Positions 10,165 through 27,900 of a stretch of DNA of 64,000 nt are shown here, one piece after another. Source of the stretch: Neoechinorhynchus agilis (Eukaryota; Acanthocephala); assembly GCA_051530055.1 (NCBI GenBank), contig CM121341.1, forward strand, positions 5,518,001-5,582,000, read 5' to 3'. The position numbers were made by a program, and so were the translations under genes. Position 1 is the stretch's first letter. Each line of letters begins with the position of its first letter. Below the pieces are notes generated by a model. That model ran no database searches and had not been told where the DNA came from. It was given only the letters and a program-made list of their open reading frames with translations.

Positions 10165-13100
10165 AAACTATGTGTATTGTATTGTATGCAACGGTACTTT
10201 CCTACGTTGCACCGTAGGTATAAGCCCGTCAAATAGAATTAGACTCCGCAAGGAATCTAAAATACCGACAGCAGTCCTGTTATGCGGACAATTCGCATCT
10301 CTTAAAATCAGGTCATCGTATGTACGACAGTTCCCTTTGCCTTTACGATACAATTTCGCTGGCTTCCAGAAAAGGAAGTGTTGCACGACCTGGGGGCAAG
10401 ATGCCTCGGATCGAATTATATTGCCCGTGAACTGCAGTCGTCTGTGGCGCAAATATTCACTGGGCGGTTGGACTCCGGCTCTCTTATACAGTGCTTTGTT
10501 GGTCATTTTATCTGACCATCTGACCTTGAACGCCGCACGTAAGCGAGATGAATGATTTTGATCCAACTGCCTCGTCGCCGTTGGTGACAGTGTCCAGGTT
10601 TCTGCATTGTAGTAGGGAATGCTCTCAATTAGAGCCCTGAACAGCTGCGAACGCAGTTCATCTGGCAAAGACTCACTGTCACACAGTGGCTTAAGTTGTC
10701 CCATTGCTCTCCAAGCTATAGCTCTCCGTCGGCTGACATCCGCACTCACCTCAGGAACGATAGCTCCCAGATAGACATACCGCTCTATCTGTTTTAATTG
10801 CTCAACGCCATTCGGCCCTTCGCCAGAGATTGTATGCGCGACATGCGGAATCGTCAAGAATTCCGTCTTTTTTTCGAGTTGATAGTCATACCAATCATAC
10901 TCGCCCTCTCGCACAGTCTATTTAGGATGCGTTGAGCTCCTTCGACTGTTGAGGACATCAATACGATGTCGTCGGCATATGCCATGTAGGAGGCGCGTAT
11001 CTCAGGATACCTGCGACCTCTTTTCCTCAACAGAAGAAATCCATCTTCATCATTCGGTAGTGCCCATCTCATTACCCAATCAAGCACCAAGATGAAGAGG
11101 AAAGGAGCCAATGTGTCGCCCTGCAGAACACCTGAAGTGGTGGAAACGTACTCGGTCAAACCGTCAGCTGTCTTGACGGCGGACCTTGTGTTTTTATATA
11201 ATGCCATAACGGATGTGACAATGATCGGCGGCACTCCATATTCCTTTAAGATACCGCCAATCATCGTTCGATTTACCGAATGGAAAGCTCGACGGAAATC
11301 AACAAATACCAGCGTCACGTCCGTTTGATGAATTCGTGCTTCCTCGAGGATCCTCCTCAAAGCCAATATGTGCTTTGTGGTGCCTCGACCTTTCCTGAAG
11401 CCGTTCTGTTCAATTCTTAGAAACCGTTCGAGGATTGGCTGAATTCGGCGTCTCAAAATGCTGCTGAAAAGTTTTGCCGTGTTGGACATCAAGGATATAC
11501 CTCTGTAGTTCTCCACCTTTGTCAAGCAGCATTTCTTGGGATCAATGTTAAATGCGCCGTTTGCCAGATTTGAGGTACTGAGCCACCATTCATTATGCCA
11601 TTCATTATCGGTATGATTTTTCTGGCAATAGATTCAAACCTCAGTACCTCTGCCATTATCCCATCTGGGCCTGATGCACGTCCCGCAAGCATCATTTTCG
11701 CCGCAGCGATCGCTTCCTTCATGGAAATCGGTCCAGTGAAGTATGCCTCAGTGCTTGGGACGATTGTGCCTTTTGGAAGTGCAGGACTCACTTCCAAAGA
11801 CAATAATGGCGAATTGAGAATTTCCGCAAAATAATTTGCGATTCTCTTTTTTCTGATTTCCGGGGAGGCTGTCTTTGGGATCTTCCGGTGAGAGTGTTTA
11901 TCGCTCTCCATGCTAAGGAGGTACGAACAAAACCTTCCTTATATGCGATCCCGCGAACTGCATCCTCTATCGAAGCCTTTTGCTTTTTGCCATAAATTCA
12001 CAGTCCTCCTGCCATATAACCTTTGCAGCTTTTATACGCCTCATTTTTGGAAGGGTTTTCTCGGCCGCTTCGGTCACTGCGTCGCAGATTGACTTGTAAT
12101 AAAAATTAATATCCGTTTCAGCAGCTGGCATCGAGCTCAGTTGATTCTCTAGTTCGATATCGAACTCTTTCCTTTTCTCCTCATTAGCGAGGGCGCCATA
12201 GAACGGACGTGGAAGATGTTGCTCAACTGACACATCACCAACTTGTGGTCGATTGGTATCCATATCATCAACTGTGAATGTGTCAGCGTTTTTGACTCGA
12301 CATTTTTCCCTACGTCTCAACAATATATGGTCAAGCTAAGCAAAGTGTCTCTTGGGATTTTTTCCCATGGCATGTTTGGACGGATTCTTTTGACCCATAA
12401 ACGACGCCAAACGCCACAGACGCTTCCGGAATAAAGTGTTAGCAGACACGATATCATGCCGCTCCAGCGCCTCAATCAAGTACCGGCTGTTTCGATTCGC
12501 GCCTTTCAACACATAGCGATCTTTTAGAATGCGGTAAAATCGCGCTGAAGTCACCGGCTATTAGGAGGGTGTCTCTGTTCGGTACATCATCTAATGCTTT
12601 GGCTAGATTTCCATAAAATCCTTCAACAACCTCTTCATCCAACGAGGAGGTCGCTGAATATACGCCAAAAGGATAGAGATTTCTCGACCAAAGCTTTATG
12701 CTGACACGATGGATTCGGTCAGTTATAATACTGCATAGTGCTGAGTTTCGGAGGCGGGGTGATAAACAAACGCCTACACCTCCATTTCCTCGACTGTCCT
12801 ACCGATTTACGTCTGTGTCTGACTGGCCTCTTATGCGCAATTCTTGTAAAAACACAAGATCCATTAGGGCGACCCTTACCAATTTGGCCAGGGTTCCCCT
12901 ACGCCATTGCGCTCGCAGACTCCTACAATTCAAGGATCCGATTCGTAGTCCTCTTCTATCTGAAATAGCTGGGACAAAGGGCTCACGGCTGTCAGCGCCA
13001 CCTGAACAGTCCGTACCCACCACGGTGAATAGCTTCGACTGACGCTTTCGTTGCCTCCGGCGACAGTTTCACTCATTTCGACGCTCAAGTCGTCGGCGGG

Positions 13101-13199
13101 AGCTACGACGCCCTCGCTTTTTCCCATTGCACTGGTGGATTTCGTTGCTCCCGTTCGCTGCCGTGACTGACAAGAATCAGTAACATCATGTCCGATCAT
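10165..13199 (-). mobile_element. APE-type non-LTR retrotransposon, frameshifted
   Basis: Read on the minus strand. The endonuclease start LRIGSLNCRSLRAQWRR with VFLQE lies at about 12960-12800. A linker follows at 12554-11970. The reverse transcriptase runs from about 11910 to 10860, with NYRGISLMS, NGFRKGRGTTKHI, VFVDFRRAFHSVNR, SGVLQGDTLAPFLFI and the catalytic YADD near 10985-10974. The C-terminal region 10914-10168 has YLGAIVP, RAIAWRAMGQL and RRRLQFTGNIIRSEA. Reading frames change at least four times, so the copy is inactive. The element ends near 10170 in a short ATACA-type tail, a common 3' end of RTE-like elements. Clade assignment beyond APE-type is not safe. Confidence 0.85.
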
Positions 13200-13310
13200 C
13201 GTGAAAGAAAGTTAGGATCTGAAAGAAAGTTAGGAACTGAAAGAAAGTTAGGAACTGAAAGAAAGTTAGGGACTGAAAGAAAGTTGAGCACTGAAAGAAA
13301 GGGACTGAAA
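13198..13310. repeat. 18-bp microsatellite (GAAAGAAAGTTAGGAACT)n
   Basis: About five to six imperfect copies of GAAAGAAAGTTAGGAACT lie in tandem. They produce a repetitive frame (ERKLGTERKLGT) that is probably not a gene. The tract abuts the 5' end of the non-LTR element. Confidence 0.85.
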
Positions 13311-13493
13311 GACAGAAGTCAAAAAGCCTTTATAGGTCGAGGAGTTCTTCACTACGATCAACAACCTGATCAAAAGAGATGCGGTCAAAGACATGGAGTG
13401 TTGTATCTACACCAAGAAAGTTAAACTAATTTAGTTTCATGGTGAAGAAACGTGAAGAACCAGGCAAAGGAGTAGTGTACAAAATTCATTGCA

Positions 13494-13787
13494 CCATTTT
13501 TTATCATAGCACAATACTCAGTTAAATATAAATTACCATAATTGAGTAGGTGCAGATTTTTTGCTAACGGGTTTTAAAGTTCGGCACAACATTAAATTCA
13601 TGCTCAAATTTTAGTTAAATGATGGCAAGTGTAACAAAACCGATTTTTACTCTTATGCAAATGTTGAGGCGCTTAACTCTCAATAAGATAAAAATTGATA
13701 TTTAGAATCCGAGACATATTTATTAATAAAATTAAATCACCTTATTTTGCTATCATCAACTTTTACTGGGATTTTTATTCAGAAACA
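13494..13787. repeat. 294-bp direct repeat, left copy
   Basis: Appears identical to 14349-14642 at a constant offset of 855 bp with no indel. Starts CCATTTTTTATCATAGC and ends TTATTCAGAAACA. No coding capacity. Confidence 0.9.
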
Positions 13788-14348
13788 AAGGCGTACAAGA
13801 TTGTGTGCCTCCGAAACTAATGGGAGATTTTAAAATCTTCATTTCGATTCCTCTACGCCATTAAACAATCAATATGAAGAGTTTAATCTTCAAACATTCC
13901 TTCGAGCATTAATTTTCAGCTTTTAAGGTTAAAGAACATTACAAGAAATCCGAAACTTGACGTTAACCTCCTAAAAAAAGGAGTGGAACGTTTTGACTGT
14001 TTTCTACAAACGAGTGAAATTAATTATCAAGACAACAACTTTCATCGTTCAACTTGACAGAGCTGTCCTTCGTTATAAAATTTCGCGCATTCGACAAACG
14101 TCTTAGCTTCCTTGTTTAATTAGACACGTAAAGTTTACATCGAAAAACTTAAAATCAGCATCGAAAATCCTTAAAGAAACTTAGGTAGCATTAAGCGACT
14201 ATTGGTAAAAAGGAACTTTTCACTACAAAAAGCGTCCATATGTGAAAAATTCCGAATTTCACAATATTGTCGAAAATTGGTAAATAGCTCATGATCACAT
14301 TCGTGAACTCTAATTGATTTTCCAGTCAAATTCAATTTTTTAAAGCCC

Positions 14349-14642
14349 CCATTTTTTATCATAGCACAATACTCAGTTAAATATAAATTACCATAATTGA
14401 GTAGGTGCAGATTTTTTGCTAACGGGTTTTAAAGTTCGGCACAACATTAAATTCATGCTCAAATTTTAGTTAAATGATGGCAAGTGTAACAAAACCGATT
14501 TTTACTCTTATGCAAATGTTGAGGCGCTTAACTCTCAATAAGATAAAAATTGATATTTAGAATCCGAGACATATTTATTAATAAAATTAAATCACCTTAT
14601 TTTGCTATCATCAACTTTTACTGGGATTTTTATTCAGAAACA
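14349..14642. repeat. 294-bp direct repeat, right copy
   Basis: Second copy of 13494-13787. The two copies enclose 561 bp of unique, non-coding sequence. The lack of mismatches points to a recent duplication or ongoing gene conversion. Confidence 0.9.
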
Positions 14643-14931
14643 TTTTATCATCAAGTCTCTAATGAATTTTCTTAATGTTTAGATTTGACCAAACTTTTAA
14701 AAACATTTTGTTTTGAAAATATCTGTTTCAAATGTTGTTTTGAAACAAGTGAATTTCTATTGTTGCTCAAGCATTCGAGATGAAGGTATGAACCACATCA
14801 AACTAATGACGATGTATCAATCCTTAAGGCGAAACATAACGCCAGATACGCAAAGAAGATTCAAAGCAGTTTCTTAACTTTTGTTGCGTTTAGAAAAGTT
14901 TATAGAAATCCTTCTGGTTATCACGAATCCA

Positions 14932-20543
<5,612 letters not shown>

Positions 20544-20659
20544 ATAGAATTCCAAAAATAAGAGTTTAAACTCGATCTCGGGGAATTTTCGTTTTAAAAA
20601 CGAAAATAGCCGAGATTTGTTCAGTTTTAAATTTCGTAACTTAAAATAAGTTTAGGAAT

Positions 20660-21600
20660 AGTTGTGTATTTGTGAACCGCACCGGAGCTTCAGCTTTGCC
20701 CTGACGGCAAAGACACTAGCACTTCGTTTTCACCCATTAACAAAAAGCAATTTATTTGGACTAAGGCGTTTGTTTTTTAGAGGAAATTCTAGAATTGTGA
20801 AAAATATTCCAATGTTAATCGTTAAAGAAAAATCGGAGTGCTTCAAAGCACCGGTCGATATAAATTATTCGTTCAACCGCTCTATTCGGGTAATGTGCTC
20901 TAAATTTGGTTTTGCCGCCTGGCAAATCAAATGGTTGAAATCCGTTCTTAACAATAGATTACAATTTATCGAAATAGGTAGCATCGCCTCAAACACCTTA
21001 GCTACCAACAAGGGGGGCTGTTCTCTCCCCCATTCTTTTCAACATTTTCCTGAACGATCTTATTCCATCCTTTTCCTATTCCAAATACTTTTTGTATGCT
21101 GATATCAATCGTGTCTCTTCTGTTCATATATTTGATCTTCATTTTCAAGAAAATCTAAAATGGGATAAGCACATATTAATTTTGCTGCAAAAAGAGTCTA
21201 TTAAACTCTATCTTCTTAAACGTCTTCGATTCCTTGGATTATCATTCACGCATATCCAACCTTCTGCAATTTTTCTTCTAAACTATTCAAAAAACTTATT
21301 ACATTTCACAAGAGGTGCGCTCTAATCTGCTCCTCCAAATTCATGCCTTTAGAAAAACACCTCTCTCTAATCTTTCAAAAGAACTCAAAGCGCTTTCATT
21401 CTCTTCCTCCTCTTCAATTTCTATCGCACATTTCTACTTTTACTCACAATTACAACACTCGCGTCGCCCCAACATTTTCCATCCTTCAGTTCCTCGCACA
21501 AATGTCTACCTTCGCTCCTTTTTCCCCACGACTCAATCTTCCAAATACGAATTGATTCGAAGGAGAGAGCGGAAAACAGCAACTAACTATTAACCAACCA
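20660..21600 (+). pseudogene. jockey-like non-LTR reverse transcriptase remnant
   Basis: In several frames the sequence gives KFGFAAWQIKWLKSVLNNR, then SIASNTLATNKGG, a shifted version of VLSPILFNIFLNDL, then YADINRVSSV in place of YADD, then NLKWDKHILILLQK. A polar C-terminal tail follows (to about 21600). Frameshifts and the altered catalytic box show it is dead. It lies directly downstream of ABCC4 on the same strand. Confidence 0.6.
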
Positions 21601-22474
21601 AAATCAAATAAACCGAAATCAACCAATAGACCAAAAACAATTTCTACCAACCATAGGCCATAAAGTCCCGAAATCAATATTCTGCAAATTCGAGTGTTCA
21701 TGAGGACACCAGCGAACTTAGAGTGTTCACGAGGACCCAAAGGTACATGGGTCCTTTTCTTTGTTAATTATAAAATTAGCAAATGAACATGTTATTATTA
21801 TCACTAAATCGGTGATGGTAAACGCTCCAAGTCCGATCCGTCACATGAAATCGATTCGACTCGATGTCAGAATCAATGGTTTCTATGATCCAGCGCTTAA
21901 GCAGTTGCCATTTAGTCTTGATACTGATGGGGAGAAAATTATGGGCTCTTAAATTAGCGATAGAACGTAATCGCATAATGAAGATTTGTTCTTTGATTGA
22001 GAGGCCATTTCCAGTGCAATTCAACAACTGTTCATTGTAGGCAAAATTTAAAAGTTCAGCTTTTTTAGACGCTTAATTAAGTTGAATTCACAAAACGTAT
22101 TTGCATTCTGCTAGACTCCAAATCTTGGACAGAGAAGTGATTTAATTAATCAGTTAGACTCTGAAGCAAACGGTTGTGAGTTTGTACGTCCCTTTGGATC
22201 CTCAGATACCTCCCTTGGAGATGGGACTCATCATTGTGTTTCCTTCAGCGGCATTTCATCCCCTTTGGTTATGAGGCATCTGTGATAATAGATTTTGATT
22301 CCATTATCCCTGAGACATGGATTATCTGTGAAAGGGATGTTTACAACACATCCGGCTAGCAAGACATAAGATTCCCAACAGTTAAAATGTATTTTAAATC
22401 GTTTTATGATATTCGACGGGTTTTTTGTTCATTGCTTACCTACACAAAAAAGTCAAATTTCGATTTTGATTGAA
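21601..22474. other. gene-free stretch with a shared repeat module
   Basis: No convincing gene. Positions about 22180-22235 carry the module GATCCTCAGATACCTCCC, also found inside the MITE at 26721-26964 and at about 46060. Confidence 0.45.
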
Positions 22475-24300
22475 CGATTTTACCTCAGGAAAGTTGGCAG
22501 ATGAATATTTGCTAAAATTGTTTGAGCAATAAAAATTAAGAAATATGATAACGATCACGCAAAATTGATTCAAAAGATTTATCCCTAAAAATTTAGGCAT
22601 TAAGAATGACTAGGAAACCCTCGACAATTAACACATTCACCACCTCCCGCCAAATTCCAGCTTTTGTCCTTCCTCGACCGTCGTCATTACGCTGGCAGCA
22701 TTGCCCCGTTGTACTATCAGCGAGATATTTTGTCGAAGGAATACGCCTGCTCTTGAGTCTCCGGTTGCCTCTCTCAATTTCTTCGAGAGATCCTGGAGCA
22801 GTGCCGAGCTGCTGAGCGCTCCATACGTCTCTACCCGAAAGGGGACAAAATAGTGAGCCCTCGATAAGTGAAGATATTTCCGTATTTTCCTCCCTTCCGC
22901 TGCACTGGCGGCACCACCGGCGATTTCGAGGGAGTAGGGGATGTTGCTGGCTGCGAGGGTGTCCAAGAGAAGGCATTTGCCCTCCCGCCACGGGAAGACC
23001 GAAATTCCATCGGGCATACGGCCGTCTAGTCTACAGAGCTGGGCGGGTTCTAGGATGTTCGGGAAGTTCGCCGTTCTCAACGCCCGAGAAATTACGCTGT
23101 TGATCTCAGAATGGCGTGAGAACTTTCCTCCTGACTTTCGGCCAACGAGACGGTGTCGACCGAAAGCATCAACCAAAGACCTACATCGACAGCGATAAGT
23201 CCTGGGGAAACTGCGATCCTCGTTACCTCGTCAGTAAGAAGAGTTCCCACTGATGCCAGAGGAACAGCCTCCAACCACGCCCCCGATTCTCGTGTCGAAA
23301 CTGCCAACAATCTAGCTCGGACGACCCCATCGCGAGAACCGGAAAGTAGAGAGCTGTGAGCTCTCGCGACGAGAGGTCCGTCCCAGATCGACTGTCTGAG
23401 GCCATTCACGGGAACATGGTTTGCGCCTGTCTGCTGGCACCATTCCTCAACCGCCACCATGAAATTCCGGTCAAGACAGAACTTTTCCTTCGAAATTTTC
23501 TTCGAGGCTGGTAGGCTCCCCTCAAACGATCCAAGAAAGGCCGGCAAGGCAAGGTCTACTAGCGCCCGAATGCCCAATCCCCCAGATGACACAGGCAAGG
23601 AAGCTTGTCGCCACGCTTCATCTGAGAAATCGACATCTAAAATACGCTCGAGACAAGCCCTCACCTTGACGTCGGAGCGGAGAGAGCGCTCAGCCTATCG
23701 CACAGCAACGAAAGTTTCGGTATGATACGACCGATCTCAGCTTTCACATTTGAATCAAAGACGCAACTACCCAGAAGGCTGAGTTGCTCCCGAGTCACGA
23801 GTTTCAGACCTGGAGCTATGGCCTCGAACCCACCCATTAGCTCCTTGACTTCGGCGGCGTCTTCGATATTTAATACTTGGAGCCCACACTTTTTAATATT
23901 GAGCTCAATGCCCATTCTCGAGGTCTCCATAATCAGCGTCTCCAAATCGCACAGTGCAACGGAGGGATCAGCTCCGAGCGTAGCGCCATCCAAGTACCAA
24001 GCGTTGAAGCTGGAATGGAGAGAATGCGCTATTGGATTTACTCTTAGAGAGAATGCGATTGGACCGAGGGGATCTTGCTGCACTCCTCGTTCGGACCAAA
24101 TGAGGTGGTCTTCGAAAAGCAAAGGAGTCCCGTAGGCATTGATAAAATGCTGGAAGGCTTCTGGTGCGTGATCCCTAATAGCGCAAAACATGATTTCTCT
24201 ATTGAGAGAGTTAAAGGCATCCTGAAAATCGCACTTAAGAATCACACACGGCTCTAAACTCCTCGTAGTAGTTTCGGAGCGAGTGGACAATAGCTTCCGC
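22475..24300 (-). mobile_element. 5'-truncated non-LTR element with restriction-like endonuclease
   Basis: Minus strand, three to four frame changes. The RT palm portion (24290-23661) has CVILKCDFQDAFNSLNR and WSERGVQQDPLGP. The thumb and C-terminal part (23664-23092) has SGGLGIRALVDLALPAFL. A C-terminal domain (23176-22637) has LCRLDGRMPDGISVFPW and LLLDT, the PD...D layout of a restriction-like endonuclease, then KYLHLSRAHYFVPFRVETYG and NISLIVQRGNAASV. This architecture is that of REL-type (R2/NeSL-like) elements. The 5' end is missing beyond about 24300. The last 145 bp (22619-22475) are the probable 3' tail, shared with 9303-9447. Confidence 0.8.
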
Positions 24301-24527
24301 CCCGCAGGATGTGCAGCAGCCCAGTATTAACTGATTTTGATTGAGCTCTAGCAGGCAAGCTTATTTGGACGATGCTAAGGAAAAATACATTTTGGAAGAA
24401 CAATATTAATGTGTTTTAAGATACTCTTGACGTGAATGTAAACTGGGAACAAAAACGGATTCCATTAATTTGCCGTTATTAAGTTTTATGGATAAAGTGG
24501 ATAGTCCCATCGATTTCAAGAAATAAG

Positions 24528-25495
24528 TCAAGACTCCAACTTCACACGTATCCTCTTTTTTACGAATAGTTCATTTCCTGCGGTCCTGGAGTGAAGCAGA
24601 GCTGTAATACGTCCAGGAATGGAAATTTCCATTTTACCACTCTCGACTGCTTGATTTAGCGTATCCGATTCAAGTATATATTCAAGGATGGATACAATCA
24701 GTTTAATCTTACCGTCCATTTCAGTGCAATCGCAAACTGCCTTCTGGTAAAATAATCGCTTTTGGACCAAACTCGGTATGACATATCGATTAGAGGCGCA
24801 ATACTTAAGCCAAAACAAATCGCCATCAACCGAAATCAGAGCATTCTGTTCACAAAAACCTTTAAACTTTTTTCGGATTTTTGAACGACTCATCCATTTC
24901 CACCTGTGTCAGGTTTTTCGAAAAAAAATTCGGCACTTTTTTCAGTGGTTATCAAAAGCATCCGGTTTTTAGTTGTGTATTACAGTGTTTTCTGCTATCG
25001 GTCTTGTGCAACCTGAGACGACGACGCTACCTTGCAGTTGAAGATCGTTGTGTAATGAGATAATGCCCAATTTTCAAAAAGAAAATTGAGCTGGCTACTA
25101 TCACCGACGGTGCTTGCTCTGAGAAAAAATTAAAGTGCAATTTTCTAGAAATCTATGAAAACATTGACGTCTTAGAAGCTTACGAGAAATAGTCTGTTCT
25201 TTTTTACTTGAGTTTAGAAATTTTCTAAACCACCAAAGGGGTTATTCATTGAGCATTACCAATTTAGAGGAAATATAATTGATCCAGCGGATACTTCGTC
25301 GTTGTTTAACGGTGCAGATATCTCGTAGGTTCCTTCAACGCCGTCTAATATTTGCAAATTATCAAATTTCGAAAATGTGAATGAATCGCAGATAGATTCA
25401 TCGCCACTCAATCGCTTGTACTCTTCAACCCATGTTTTGATTTTTAATTCCATATCCAAGTGCTCAATTTTCATATTCCAAAAAACAAGAGACAT
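24528..25495 (-). CDS. uncharacterised multi-exon gene (tentative)
   Basis: Three protein-like open segments follow each other on the minus strand. Segment 1, 25495 to about 25257, starts MSLVFWNMKIEHLDMELKIK and ends at a GTAATG donor-like site. Segment 2 (about 25118-25034) contains QLNFLFENWALSHYTTIF. Segment 3, about 24893-24528, starts MSRSKIRKKFKGFCEQNA, holds several cysteines and ends KKRIRVKLES. They may be exons of one gene, or the last segment (121 aa, with its own ATG) may stand alone. Simple GT-AG joining of segments 1 and 2 gives a stop, so the model is unresolved. I do not recognise a family. Confidence 0.35.
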
Positions 25496-25582
25496 TTAAA
25501 CGTAGCTTTCTAAAAGACATATTTTAGCTCGTACTTTTATGAGTAACTTTTAAGCTCATGTAAGTTTATCTTTATAGATAAA

Positions 25583-26425
25583 ATGTATTACACCCTCAGA
25601 GGATTAAACCAAAAGTGCTCATTCATGATAAAGCCACTTTTTTTGACGATTGTTCTTGCTCAATTTACGAAAGGTGAAATTCCTAAATTTATTCATATGA
25701 TATGGCTTCAAGGGGAACCTCCAGACAAATACAAGACGAATGTTGATGAATGCATGGCACTAAATCCTTCGTGGAGTCTTTCAATGTGGACCAATGTAAA
25801 AATCATTGACATGATGGAAATGGAATATTCAAATTTCGTTGATTTATACGATGAATTGGCAATCAACGAAAAGACGGATTTAGCAAGGTTTATGATTTTA
25901 CATTCAAGGGGTGGAATCTATCTGGATATAGACCACAAATGTCTTAAGACCTTCACCGACGATGTATTTGGAGCAAGAAATAACACGGATGTTATTCTAA
26001 GAAAAATTGGATTGGGATTATCTACAAGTTTTATGGCATCGGCGAAAGGAGCTGATTTTATTCTTAAGCTGATGGAAACGGTTGGAACTAGGAAATTCTG
26101 GTTTCTTCGATTCAGTCCATATTTGCATAGTATGTTTTCAACCGGACCAGTCGCCTTAACCATGTTCTATTATTCCTACGGAGGACCATCGAAAATTGTT
26201 GTTATACCAAATCAAGTGGCTAATAGGATTTTTGTCCATTTCCGAGAAGGCACTTGGCATACCTGGGACGGAAAATTATTCTTTTTCATCAACAATCATG
26301 CGGTGTTGGTGATTATGATTTTAGTGGTCACTGTGGGTCTGATATTTAGACGATTATGGCGACGAAGGATGCAGCTTTGGAGCAGAAGGATTATTAATTC
26401 ATTCTTTGCTGCACTGCGAGTGTAA
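25583..26425 (+). CDS. GT32-type glycosyltransferase with DXD motif (OCH1/SUR1-like)
   Basis: A single exon of 280 aa. A hydrophobic segment at residues 14-27 is a likely signal anchor, followed by IPKFIHMIWLQGEPP, the opening motif of the DXD sugar-binding family. The motif NEKTDLARFMILHSRGGIYL leads into DID at residues 115-117, which coordinates the metal and nucleotide sugar. A second hydrophobic segment lies at residues 238-255, followed by an Arg-rich tail. A Golgi or ER membrane enzyme is inferred. Relatives transfer mannose or galactose to lipids or glycans; the donor and acceptor cannot be told here. An acceptor-like TTTATAG lies 5 nt before the ATG. Confidence 0.88.
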   Translation: MYYTLRGLNQKCSFMIKPLFLTIVLAQFTKGEIPKFIHMIWLQGEPPDKYKTNVDECMALNPSWSLSMWTNVKIIDMMEMEYSNFVDLYDELAINEKTDLARFMILHSRGGIYLDIDHKCLKTFTDDVFGARNNTDVILRKIGLGLSTSFMASAKGADFILKLMETVGTRKFWFLRFSPYLHSMFSTGPVALTMFYYSYGGPSKIVVIPNQVANRIFVHFREGTWHTWDGKLFFFINNHAVLVIMILVVTVGLIFRRLWRRRMQLWSRRIINSFFAALRV

Positions 26426-26720
26426 TATTATAGTTTTAATCTCTCAGGTGTTCAAGTACTCCGTGGAAATTCTCACTAATTTTAGTTCAAGTTCACTCGG
26501 CCTCACATCTTAACACTGCTCTTGAAAAGCTAAAATGGCGTAAAGGGTGGCTCTTCCATTTATTCGGCGTACTCATATTGATAATTGCTATTCATTAACT
26601 GCTCAAAATAAAAATCGTCGAATTTCATTTTCGTCTCAGCTCTATTTTCTCTACAAACTCTACTACACATTAATATGATTTTTATGAAGGTTGGCCAGCC
26701 GGTAACTCATGTCGATGTGT

Positions 26721-26964
26721 GGCCTTTTATCACACGGCTGATAATTTTTGGGCACACAGCCCACCGATCTGGTTCAGAGAAGTAATTCAATTGCTCAAAG
26801 CACTGAACCATCCCATAAAAGAGTTTGTACATTCCTCAGGATCCTCAGATACCTCCCGAAGAGGAGGGACCGGATGATTCAGTCTATTGAGTAATTGAAT
26901 TACTTTTCTGAACGAAATCGGTGGGCTATGTGCCCAAAAATTATCAGCCGTGCGATAAAAAGCC
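26721..26964. mobile_element. foldback MITE, family B
   Basis: Arms of about 78 bp face each other: GGCCTTTTATCACACGGCTG at 26721 and its near-complement ending at 26964. The core carries GGATCCTCAGATACCTCCCG, shared with 22180 and 46060. No coding capacity. Confidence 0.85.
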
Positions 26965-27180
26965 AATATGATTATTAATATTTTGTCTCAATCTAGAATT
27001 GAAATCTCTAAAGTCTTCATATTTTTGCGTTTAGAAAAACGACAGCCCACAGTACTGTCTTTATACATACTTTTTACTGGTTTTAATTAATAATAATGTC
27101 AGTGATTTGCATTTAACGCTCGTTACTATGGAATCTGGTCAATTGTGAATATTTCAGACAAAATAAACGTTAGGAATAAA

Positions 27181-27474
27181 ATGTCGGGACAAAAAATAAC
27201 AGGTCGAAAGATATATAATGTCTCAATGGACGATTTAAACCCAAATCTCTACAGAAAATTAACAAGCGATGAAGTAAAGCACTACAAAGATGAAGTGCAT
27301 TCGTTCTTGGACAAAATCACTGATGAGTTTCTTAACACATCACAATTAGATCGCAGTCAGAAAAGAAGAGGGACTCTGATAGATATGGAGCAAGGGATAG
27401 AGGAAGCAGAACGAATTTTAAAGATTTTGAACACTGGGAATCCTTGTGTGAAACATTTGGCAGATTTAGAATAA
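27181..27474 (+). CDS. small uncharacterised helical protein
   Basis: A 97-aa frame starts MSGQKITGRKIYNVSMDDLN. It is rich in charged residues and predicted helix (DEVKHYKDEVHSFLDKITDE, then MEQGIEEAERILKILN) with no membrane segment. An acceptor-like ATTTCAG at 27151-27157 lies 23 nt before this ATG, which is why the upstream in-frame codons were excluded. I do not recognise the family; a small complex subunit or coiled-coil adaptor is possible. Confidence 0.45.
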   Translation: MSGQKITGRKIYNVSMDDLNPNLYRKLTSDEVKHYKDEVHSFLDKITDEFLNTSQLDRSQKRRGTLIDMEQGIEEAERILKILNTGNPCVKHLADLE

Positions 27475-27900
27475 TACAAAGAAATTTTTCATTTAATTTT
27501 GAACCAGCGTTGATTCCAGATTCTGAAATTGTTTAATTGCAATACTATGAAGCAAGTTAAAATATTTTTCCTCTAGCGACTCTAGTTAGTCGAAATCATT
27601 TAAATAAAATATACTGTTCTAATTGTCACTGCACAAGTTTTGCGGACTACAAATCCGATCGCTATTCATTAAATGCAAAATTTTAATAAAACTGTTTTTG
27701 AAAAATTCAACGACAGTAGACCTTCGCTTCCATAAATTTGTCTGCTGGAACAATTTTTGTTAAATTCTAATAACTCACGGCCGATTAAAAACTTGATCTA
27801 ATGCGGTTTTTCGTCGTCGCAGAATTCATGAGTGTCCTATAGTTTCTGATCGAACAAAAACATTATGTCATATATCTTTGTCCTCGGGGTGAATTTGATT

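Noticed and set aside
13188-13424. Gene for an ERKLGT-repeat protein
   Set aside because: The frame is produced by the 18-bp microsatellite; no start context, no splice signal, no unique domain.
13494-14642. LTR retrotransposon with 294-bp LTRs
   Set aside because: No TG...CA termini, primer-binding site, polypurine tract or coding sequence between the repeats.
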